Source: Athripsodes cinereus (lineage: Eukaryota; Arthropoda; Insecta; Trichoptera; Leptoceridae). From it: a stretch of DNA of 64,000 nt. The translations under genes were made by a program, and so were the position numbers. The notes below the pieces were generated by a model that saw only the letters and a list, made by a program, of their open reading frames with translations, ran no database searches and had not been told where the DNA came from. Position 1 is the first letter of the stretch. Every line of letters starts with the position of its first letter. The DNA lies in contig OX388318.1 of the NCBI GenBank assembly GCA_947579605.1, positions 806,001-870,000 of the forward strand. The letters are read 5' to 3'. Below are positions 56,501-64,000 of this stretch, piece after piece.

Positions 56501-59500
56501 TTATCATGGAATTCCCAGAAATATTACACAAGTATATTAGGAACTGTACACGAGAAATGTACCTACACTATGGTGAATTTATGTGGTGTGGTGAAAGTAC
56601 CTACTAACACCTGCGAGTAGACCTCTACGCTCAGCTAAGACATCCACCAACATGCTGGACGAAAACAACAAGACAAACCAGTCCTGCATCCATGATAAGG
56701 CTTTTGGCGTCGCAGGACTCGTCATTTGGAACCGACTCCCCGAGGACCTCCGTAAAAACCAGGCGAAAACAACATTCAGGAGCAAGTTGAAGACATCGCT
56801 CTTCCAACATAGTTTCCTGTACCCTTGAGATGGATGCTCCATTAAACGGCGCCAAATATACGTTAAAAGTACATACTAACCTACATTAGAAGTCACAAGG
56901 AATATAATGACTATAATAACAGTATGTAGATTGTTTCTACGAAACTGACTGATCTGAAGTCGAGTAGGTACTGCTATCATCCAAAAAGATCGCCATAGTA
57001 TGCTGTCGAGAACGATTACGTACGATATTGGGACGAGGATACTAAACTCGCTCAATAATTATCATTGTTTGAAAAAATATCTCGTACCTACAACACATCT
57101 CGACGGTGCATCAACATATATTATATCCCAGACAACCCAGTATGAAAACAGGTGGGAACAATATTAATAAAGGTAGTACCCAAATGTGTAGAAGTACATT
57201 ATTCAAAAAATATGTTTAGGTGCTTATTTATTTTCATCACTGTTATATTTTTATATTATAGATACGACCTTGGGTTGCACTGGTACGCTGCGTGTTTTAA
57301 CTGTTGTGTTCGACAATTTGTAAATAGGATTATTATTGAATATATTTGTGTTAATATTAATATAGGTGTTCATAATTTAAAAAGAACCTGCTTACAATAT
57401 TGTAAACAAGCACAGTTTACAATACTTGGTAGTATCTATAACACATATTTTTTAAGATCACTGAATAAAATTTGTGACAATAACACTTAAAATCGGAACT
57501 CATAATTAAAGTTTCTTTTGACATTTTGTTAATTTTGAAATAATAATAATAGTTTATTAAACACAAATATCATTTACAATAATCGAACAATAAAATAATA
57601 CATTTTTTTCTTAATACAATTACTCCCCAAAATACTTATTTAAATTTAATAAACCTTGAAATAAAGTTATAAATCAAGTTAAAGTTGATCATTTGAATAA
57701 AAATAATATATAAAATCAATCATTTGAATAAAAATGTATAATGCGCCCTTGCGGTGATTTATCACAAAACGGCGCAAACTAAATTGTCTAGATGATTTTT
57801 ATTATTATTCTGAAGCACTTTTTCTGAATTTTTTCCAACATTTGACAATATCTAGCCTCACAAGGATTCCATATCACTGAAGCTGATTCTAGTACTCACG
57901 TAAATGTTTAAAACGACTCTCCGCAGATACCGCGGGATTGATATGCACGTATTTATGACCTTAGTCACTTCGCACATCGTTCAAGATCAAGACAAGATCA
58001 TATTTAGGCCGTGTCGTGAGTAACCCTGCAGATTCATCTTATAAAGGTGTCTGCCCACTACACCGTACCATACCATGACAGTCATAGGATCGTAATAGGA
58101 ACGTATCAGGCAAAAAAGTATTCTTTGTATTGAAATGTATGTGACTACTTATGCCCACTGGACCGTTCCGCTAATGACCAACATGAACACTTTGGACAGA
58201 CACCTTAAAGATACTTTTTTGTTTCAAAATGTTTTTTTTTTTTATTCAGGTGCAGCTGGGTATCAATACTTATATGCAAGATTCTCTTACCATTTCAATG
58301 AAGTGGACTTTAGCATCTTTGGGGCATACGGCATCGTTGTCAATTTTGTTGGTAAGTACGTGCCTAATAAATAGTGATTTCGACTGTCTAGTTCCATAAG
58401 TCAACAAGTCGAAAAATTTCGAAAATTTTGATTTAAGTAGAAATACACACAATCAACGTCATTCTTTCAATTCCACAAAGAAATAACTATAAAAAATACA
58501 CGATTCCCTTTATACATTAAATATTTAGTCATAAAAAATAAATAATGTAAGTATCTATTTTCAATTTCACAAAATATATTTTCGAATTGTTTAACTATTG
58601 AACGGAAGAAAGATAATCCTTGTCTTTAATAGTGCGATTATTTTACACTTTTTTACTTCATTATGTTAATATATTTTCATGATTAGCGCTGCACGAGAAA
58701 TGCAAGTGGAAAATTAAAAAAAAAATACAGATTTTAAAATATAATATACCTTAGGGGAAAATTTCCTCTGAAGTTCAAAAATAACGAGTACTTACCTAAG
58801 TAGTTAAATATTGAAAGGGTGGAGGGTACCTACCTGCCTATTTTCTAGAATATTATTATGCACTAATTCCTATTAGCATATTTTGAACAGTTAGTAGGTA
58901 GGCACTTAACCTCTTAAATTTTTGTTTGTTTATTAAACATCTCAATTTTTATTTTCAGGTGTAATGTTTGCAGTAACAGTCTTCAGCAAATATCTGAAAA
59001 TGAGTGACTACATGCTGGGAGCCCTGGCTTGCTTCTCCAAGATACTGGGCAGTCTGGTGTACGCCTTTGCTCCTAACAAATACTGGTTCTATCTGGGACC
59101 CGTAGTGGAACTCATTGGAGGAACGGCAGCTATAGCAATGAGATCTGTTATTACGAAGGTTGTGGAGCCAGATGAAATTGGTAAGGATCAAAGATATAAG
59201 AAAAAGACAGCACTTCTAAGGCACACAAGAGAAAAAAGCTAATATTAGGAACAAAGAGCTTTACCTACATTCTTAAGATTATTTCTTGATGATTGTAACA
59301 GGAGACAGCCAATAGCCAGAAAAATGAAATACTGCCGACTAGGAGACCTTTGAGTAGTCCTTAATAGTAGTAGAAATTTATTTTAATAAGTTTATCAATT
59401 TTTCAACGAAGTATGTTATGCACTGTAACCATTGACCTATTTAACTGGTAACAAAGTAAAAAAATTCTCTGAATTTTTGTTCCTAAATTTAAAATAAAAA

Positions 59501-60792
59501 TAATAATATGCTTGCTGTTTCACCCCATAGCATTATGATACTAATGGTATCTTTTCTACTCACAATGAAGTATGGCACTTCCTATATACTTGTAAAAGCA
59601 ACAAAAAGACTTACAATAAAGAAAAAACAATAAAATTCCTTCAAGTCTGCAACACAAAAGATATTATGTAACCACAAACTGTGGTGATTGTAAAAAGGCA
59701 TGCTTGTAATACAATATGGACCATAAATACTTATATTACTTTGGGTCAACAGTAACATATTTTTATAATAATGCATCTATAATGAAGGACTCGAGAGATT
59801 TATATATTTTTGAACCAACACCCGTTAGTCTGAGACTGATTGATATGAAATTATATTGATTGAATTTTGATTGGTCGCATCACCAATATTTCCTTTGAAT
59901 TTCCACTCTACATTCAAGATCACTGACAGTTATGTATTATTTTTTCTGTGTTTTCAGGTAAAATCAACTCAGTGATGGGATTAACAGAATCTGCTGTGAA
60001 TATTGTCTATGCTCCTATCTTCTCAGTGTTCTACTACGCCACTGTGGCTAGTTTCCCAGGAGCCTTTTGTCTTCTAAGTGGTTGCCTCACAATGCCAGCA
60101 GTTGCCATACTATTGTAAGTTCAAAACAATGTACATTTCGATGGCTTAAAGCACAGATGTTGTAAATGACACAGAGGAATTTTACAAGAGAGCATTTTGA
60201 AACTAACTATTGCTTTGTTAATGAATTTGAAGACTTAATTAATACTTTATCATAATCACTGATTTATTATTTACAACTTACCACATTCGTGCACAATAAT
60301 TTAGTTTGAGATAATACTGTTTTTGTTTATTTTTGTTTACTTATCTTCGTATCTCGATTTAAAAAATTGTACTTGCAACATCTGTGCTCTATAAGCCGTC
60401 GATTTAGTTTATTACTTAGTATTATAATATATTAGAAACTCTCATAGACATTACATTGTCAACATTAAATTAATGATCTTTCTCAATACAATGGTCTGCC
60501 CATGAAGACTCAGTGATGCTTCTTTAACCCAGTGTTTGTTGCTTTTCTATTTTGGCCAAAGTACCTGGCTTAACACTCATTGCACCAGATGCTCTTTCAT
60601 AAAACTACACCGCATAATCTACTATTTTTTTTTAATTAAATGATTCTAAATGTTAATATTCTTAAATGTCTTTATTTTTGTTTCAGATATTTGTACAAAC
60701 TACAAAAGGTGGACACAATATACAATAAACAGATTGAACTGCAGGATATGAACCATATGGGAGATAAAGAAGGAAATGAAAAGCAACATTGA
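52565..60792 (+). CDS. SLC46-type MFS transporter, gene B (complete, five exons)
   Basis: Exons 52565-53561, 58250-58351, 58959-59180, 59958-60114 and 60687-60792 join in frame to 527 codons. Introns are GT-AG, phases 1,1,1,2, identical to gene A. The polar N-terminus is about 55 residues. Residues 57-70 carry KYITVEPLLACYLI. The family block NLNLEKACRVNLNYS follows and has sequons. MFS motif A reads GAWSDRTMRRKP (residues 139-150), with Met where A and C have Gly. VTTPENRTFRIG follows. The C-terminal tail has YNKQIELQDMNHMGDKEGNE. It is a multi-pass solute carrier of the SLC46/proton-coupled folate transporter group, with substrate and membrane (plasma or lysosomal) not deducible. The start has AAAATGG context and no upstream in-frame ATG. 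Confidence 0.93.
53660..53945 (-). pseudogene. L2/CR1-like LINE C-terminus, degraded
   Basis: Minus-strand fragments VIQERRRSC, FYDNNIRMLGNSWEEM and LLAQRRIEWGRQ, in different frames, match the tail at 2340-2778. Confidence 0.6.
54279..54654. mobile_element. hAT MITE with perfect 8-bp target duplication
   Basis: GTGTGAAT on both sides (54271-54278, 54655-54662). Inverted termini TAGTGATGTAACGAAT and ATTCGTTACATCACTA. Subterminal clusters of the hexamer CGCATT (GCATTCGCATTCGCGAAT) occur at both ends. Confidence 0.88.
54918..55084 (-). mobile_element. tRNA-derived SINE, second family, reverse copy
   Basis: The complement reads GTCGGTAGCCTGGAGGTAGA (A-box region), GCGGTTCGATCCCAGGTGCC (B-box region), CCCCTTTCACGACACAAGCT and a TTGGGTTCATAACAATAACC tail. 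Closest to the copy at 14425-14592. Confidence 0.75.
55085..55680. other. gene B intron 1 spacer
   Basis: A block CCTTGGTGGAAGTTTATGAC plus AAGTAAAAC is repeated at 55508 and 55610, a short duplication about 100 bp apart. Nothing else. Confidence 0.4.
55681..55820 (-). repeat. LINE 3' fragment
   Basis: TAGGCAGAGAAGATGGAACG and CCTCACACATACACACGTCT correspond to the 3' part of the family at 3246-3640. A plus-oriented partner piece is at 56160-56230 (GGCGTTCCGTCCTCTCTGCA). Confidence 0.55.
56600..56860 (+). pseudogene. CR1/Jockey-like LINE ORF2 C-terminus and 3' end
   Basis: Reads LRSAKTSTNMLDENNKTNQS, then the signature FGVAGLVIWNRLPEDLRKNQ, then TFRSKLKTSLFQHSFLYP and a stop. It is followed by the non-coding end GATGGATGCTCCATTAAACG and a GCGCC block. 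The IWN.LP.DLR pattern is diagnostic of LINE RT C-termini. Confidence 0.8.
58250..58351 (+). CDS. gene B exon 2
   Basis: 102 bp after a TTTATTCAG acceptor, donor GTAAGT. Encodes AAGYQYLYARFSYHFNEVDF then SIFGAYGIVVNFV. Same length and phase as exon 2 of gene A. Confidence 0.92.
58352..58958. other. gene B intron 2
   Basis: 607 bp, AT-rich, no insertion recognised. Confidence 0.6.
58959..59180 (+). CDS. gene B exon 3
   Basis: 222 bp, acceptor TTTTCAG, donor GTAAGG. Encodes VMFAVTVFSKYLKMSDYMLG, FSKILGSLVYAFAPNKYW and ITKVVEPDEIG, three membrane segments homologous to gene A exon 3. Confidence 0.93.
59181..59957. other. gene B intron 3
   Basis: 777 bp. Positions 59780-59855 repeat the block at 49655-49720. 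Otherwise unremarkable. Confidence 0.6.
59958..60114 (+). CDS. gene B exon 4
   Basis: 157 bp, acceptor TTTTCAG, donor GTAAGT. Encodes KINSVMGLTESAVNIVYAPI, YYATVASFPGAFCLLSG and CLTMPAVAIL, the last two membrane segments. Same size and phase as in gene A. Confidence 0.92.
60139..60401. mobile_element. MITE, CGATGGYTTAAAGCACAG family, copy 2
   Basis: Inverted termini CGATGGCTTAAAGCACAGAT and the complement of TCTGTGCTCTATAAGCCGTC. It sits in gene B intron 4, starting 25 bp after the exon 4 donor. Confidence 0.75.
60687..60792 (+). CDS. gene B exon 5 (C-terminus)
   Basis: Acceptor TTTCAG, then YLYKLQKVDTIYNKQIELQD and a short charged tail to TGA. Its tail is unlike that of gene A, so the cytosolic C-terminus has diverged. 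Confidence 0.9.
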
Positions 60793-61968
60793 GGTGATCA
60801 GCAACTTCATAGTAGACTTTGGAATTAACTAACAAGAAATTTCAAATTTAAATTCTTCAACTGCCAACCTACTACAAATTCATGACTTAGGTGTATTGTT
60901 CAATATAAAAGTGTTCGTTGGTATTTTTGACTTAGTTATGAATTCAGACTATTATTAAATGTGTAATATGGACAATTTGTAAGGTGCCGTATACTTATAA
61001 CATGACCTCAATGGCGCCATTTTGTATATCTATAAAGAACAATTCTACTACTATAACTTTACCTTTGAGCGCCCTTGAGGTGGATTTTTTTACAAAACGG
61101 CGCTTTACAAATCATCCAAATAATAATAATTAAAGATATACCTCAATAATGGGGAAGCCAGCTGATCAGCCACATATAATAAACATGCAAGCTGTCCTCT
61201 CTGTGCCAACTAAAAATAAACACATTCAGGATAGCTAAATTTAAGATGCAAAATATCTTTATTTTTAAACACCTGGGTTTTACAGGATGCACGAAGATTT
61301 GGAAAAGAGTGGGAGATCAGTTCTCTGCTGGGTGCTCTACATAACTAACATCTATAAAGGCATATCTTGCCACTGCATATCATCGTAAACTGCTTGGTTG
61401 ATTTTGTTATGTGTATGATGATGTGCAAGAAGAATAAAATAAATAAATAAATAATATTGAGTGTGGATTTCCTCAATTCCACAGTATGCTCAAAAACTTT
61501 CCAAAAAAGAGTGTAAGACTTATTTTATTCCTGGACATAGTGATGTTATACCAAAATAATGTGTTTTATACTGACTTAATTAAGAATAAGTATATTTTTT
61601 TAGTTTGTTGAATAAAACACGTTTTTGTTATTTTTTTAATTACATTTTATTTATAAATCTATGTAACAAATCCTTACAAAACTATCTAATGTTCAAAATC
61701 ACAATTCATAATAGATAATTAACAAAATATACAAATCATAGCCAACTGATTGATGGTTAAGATATTTATAAAAAAAGAGGTTGAGGCTTAACTCAATACT
61801 GTACGTGATATCATATTAATTCATATAACTTTTTGATAATATATCCTCTTTTGGCAGATAAAAATTTGTACCTCTGCATTATTGATCCAAGACAACCAAT
61901 TACTAATTAGTAAAAAAATTATTTTAATAAAAATTTACAATACAAGTTACATTTATCAAAGTAAATCT
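60793..61968. other. 3' flank of gene B
   Basis: 3' UTR region. A possible ATTAAA signal is at 60954-60959. Positions 61066-61115 hold a CR1-like end (GCCCTTGAGGTGGATTTTTT, AACGGCGC). 61148-61340 is a copy of the repeat at 20521-20760, and 61360-61445 is its LINE tail ending AATAAATAAATAAATAA. Confidence 0.5.
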
Positions 61969-62167
61969 CTGTAGGGGAAAGGGAGGCACATTCAGCCTTG
62001 GGGCACATTCAACCAGGGTTGATATATCCTTAAATCAAGAATATTAAAATCGGAAAAAAATATTTTTAACTGGCAACACTCCGTGTGCTGTCATTAGGAA
62101 AAATTGTGGGAAGAATTGTTCCGTGATAATAAATTTACGATAACATTTATATTTCAACGCTTAAAAG

Positions 62168-62440
62168 GTAAGATTTTTCATTAGTCGTATTCATGATATT
62201 ACTCTCAAACTATACGCATATTTTTTTTTCTCTGTTTCATTAATATTTTGCTGATTTGTATGCAACTCAATGTCAGTAGTATTATAACCCTACTTTTGTC
62301 TCCTTAGAATACTGATGACATTTTAGTAAAAATCTGTGTATGGGGCACATTCAACCATAACATGTGAGGCACATTCAACCATGGCTGAATATACCCCCAC
62401 CTAAAATTAATTGTACTAATTGATTGATTTTATATTACAG
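62168..62440 (+). other. putative 5' UTR intron of the transposase
   Basis: AAAAG|GTAAGA at the left and TATATTACAG directly before the transposase ATG fit a GT-AG intron. Confidence 0.45.
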
Positions 62441-62479
62441 ATGGTACGTACATATGTAAAGAAGACATCTAGATTATTT

Positions 62480-63330
62480 AGGTCGAAAAATTGGAAACAA
62501 ACACATCGTATGGCTGAGAATGGGATGAATAAGGTGAAGAAATGGCTACAAACAAATTTACTAACCCTGAACGTGGATAAAACCAAATACATGACTTTTT
62601 CCATTGATGCTAGAGGGCAACCCACCTGCACTGACCAACATACCATAACTGAACATGACTGTAGAAAACAATCACTGACTTGTAATTGTCCCAGGCTAAC
62701 AAATACAAACAAATACAAATATCTGGGAATTACAATAGACAATAATTTGAGATGGACGGAACACATAGCGAATGTAACTAAAAGGACAAGACAACTTACT
62801 TTTTTAGAAACATTAGAGACATATTTGACTTGAAAATCTTGAAAACGATGTATTATGCGCTAGGCCAATGTGTTCTCACTTACGGTATTATAGGCTGGGG
62901 GGGTATGGCTAAAACGAATCTCTACCCTGCTGTAATTGCACAGAAGTCTCTCATTAGGGTAATCTGCCGGAAACCGTATAGATACTCATCTGATAGACTT
63001 TTCAAAGAATTTTCTGTACTGGACATACGACAACTATACATAAAGACGATAACTAAACACATACACCTAAATCCAACTCCATACATGCCACAACACATGC
63101 TTTCAGCAAATACACGAAATGGAAGACTATTGCAACCAATTATTACACATACGACTTTTGCTCAGAGATTCCTCACCTTCCTTGGGCCAAGAATGTATAA
63201 TCGAATAATCCCAAATATTGCTAAATTTATTTCCCCAAGTGGGAAAAACTTAAACAAATTGGTGACGAATTGGCTCATGGATAGGGGAAGAAGGGAGTCT
63301 GAGAGAGACCTGACGAACATAATACAATAA
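62480..63330 (+). pseudogene. LINE ORF2 3' part with one frameshift
   Basis: First frame: VKKWLQTNLLTLNVDKTKYM and KYKYLGITIDNNLRWTEHI, the conserved block after the RT palm. A -1 shift near 62830 leads to ILKTMYYALGQCVLTYGIIG, then a tail with PRMYNRIIPNIAKFI and LVTNWL before the stop. 5'-truncated and frameshifted, so dead. Confidence 0.82.
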
Positions 63331-63503
63331 CTGACTTACTCTTACATTAATCATATTTGCACATTCTAAATGACTTGACGTATGACATGCTATTTCATTA
63401 TGTATTTTGAATTATTTTAACTCTTATTCAAGTTTACATAAAAGAATTGTATTTTAAGTCATATTTGAAAAATTGTATTTTTGATATATGTATTTTTTTC
63501 TAG

Positions 63504-63541
63504 TATTGCCCCAGAACAGATTTTAATCTAGTGGGGCAATA
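63504..63541 (+). other. stem-loop in the LINE 3' UTR
   Basis: TATTGCCCC pairs with GGGGCAATA (9 bp), with an inner AGATT/AATCT pairing. Its position shortly before the A-rich tail suits an RT recognition hairpin of the LINE. Confidence 0.6.
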
Positions 63542-64000
63542 TATTCCATTATATTGTTTTTATGTTAATTTTGTATGCTCTATTGGAATAATAAATAAAT
63601 AAAAAAATAAAAAAGATGCAATATTTCAGAGACAGATATGAAAAATGCCATGAGAGATATTTTGCATAAAAAAAAATCAACAAGGACCGCAGCAACTCAC
63701 TATAATATATAAAGAGGTACAATACAGTCACGTATTAAGAAATTAACTGAAAAATATTCATTAGAGCAACTTAAAAATATGTTTAATTTTGATTCTGGGA
63801 ATGAAAGTGATGATGAAGCAGCACCTAACAATTTTAATACATTTTCAAGCAAGTATACAATTCGTCAAGTTTTTACTAAAGAGCAGGAAAAAATATTAGT
63901 GGGTTACATTATCAAAAGTTCAGATATGAATTATGGACTAACGTATAAGCAAATTCGGAAACTAGCCTATGAATATGGAAATTTGCTACCAGGAACAATA

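Larger units (their letters stand above)
53562..58249. other. gene B intron 1
   Basis: 4.7 kb carrying a LINE remnant, a hAT MITE, a SINE, two LINE fragments and a CR1-like 3' end (listed separately). Positions 57900-58035 hold the right half of a CTGCAGGGTTACTC MITE, and 57740-57775 a GCGCCCTTG...AACGGCGC LINE end. The 112-codon frame at 57152-57490 has no recognised domain. Confidence 0.5.
62474..63613 (+). mobile_element. 5'-truncated LINE (Jockey/CR1-like) inside the transposase
   Basis: Carries the RT thumb and C-terminus, a 3' UTR with a 9-bp stem-loop, and an A-rich AATAAATAAATAAAAAAATA tail. AGA occurs at both junctions (62471-62473 and 63614-63616), a minimal duplication or microhomology. 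Confidence 0.8.
61970..64000 (+). mobile_element. pogo/Tigger-type DNA transposon, 5' part, runs off the edge
   Basis: Begins near TAGGGGAAAGGGAGGCACAT. Four copies of the motif GGCACATTCAACC (one with AGCC) lie at 61985, 62002, 62343 and 62367, likely subterminal transposase sites. A transposase frame starts at 62441 and resumes at 63614. The second end is outside the window. Confidence 0.65.
62441..64000 (+). pseudogene. pogo/Tigger transposase, split by a LINE
   Basis: Eleven codons (MVRTYVKKTSR, the typical Tigger N-terminus) end at 62473. The frame resumes at 63614 with NISETDMKNAMRDIL, a psq-type helix-turn-helix region, STRTAATHYNI, an in-frame stop, then RGTIQSRIKKL. It continues with YTIRQVFTKEQEKILVGYII and YGLTYKQIRKLAYEYG (CENP-B-like HTH) to the window edge. 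The catalytic DDE domain would lie beyond. The stop plus the 1.1-kb insertion make it inactive. Placement in the pogo superfamily rests on the N-terminus and helix pattern. Confidence 0.75.

Noticed and set aside
57152..57490. 112-codon frame in gene B intron 1
   Set aside because: Cysteine/tyrosine-rich AT-driven translation without domain or conservation evidence.
62416..62766. 116-codon minus frame
   Set aside because: Antisense of the LINE/Tigger region.

Overview
The window looks like insect nuclear DNA. It is AT-rich, has spliced genes with GT-AG introns, and is densely packed with nested transposable elements. Several LINE C-termini, tRNA-derived SINE tails and MITE types resemble those common in Lepidoptera and Hemiptera, but I cannot fix the order from sequence alone.

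The host genes are three paralogous major-facilitator transporters of the SLC46 type (the family of proton-coupled folate transporter and SLC46A3). Gene C (minus, at the left edge) is cut by the window after 220 codons. Gene A (minus, 44009 down to 11692) is complete: five exons, 513 aa, spread over 32 kb by a 20.9-kb first intron. Gene B (plus, 52565 to 60792) is complete: five exons, 527 aa, over 8.2 kb. In A and B, exons 2, 3 and 4 are exactly 102, 222 and 157 bp and the intron phases are 1,1,1,2, so they arose by duplication. A and C lie head to tail; A and B are divergent around an 8.6-kb interval.

Almost everything else is mobile DNA. Intron 1 of gene A holds an LTR element with two 2,346-bp LTRs that match everywhere I compared them, a primer-binding site, a polypurine tract and a non-coding interior (LARD-like). 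It also holds a non-autonomous Helitron with nested insertions, a TTAA-flanked MITE, a 1.9-kb hAT transposon with 8-bp target duplications and a broken transposase, and a composite fold-back element. Intron 3 holds a 5'-truncated R4/Dong-like LINE flanked by 34-bp direct repeats, and a Penelope-like fragment with a hammerhead-ribozyme motif inside a 33-bp inverted repeat. Related hammerhead-like motifs lie near 1.0, 5.8 and 44.1 kb. The right end (about 61.97 kb to the edge) is a pogo/Tigger-type transposon whose transposase was split after codon 11 by a LINE.

No classical tRNA, rRNA, CRISPR or operon structure is present. The transporters probably act independently as paralogues; the mobile elements mainly account for intron length and promoter-proximal insertions.
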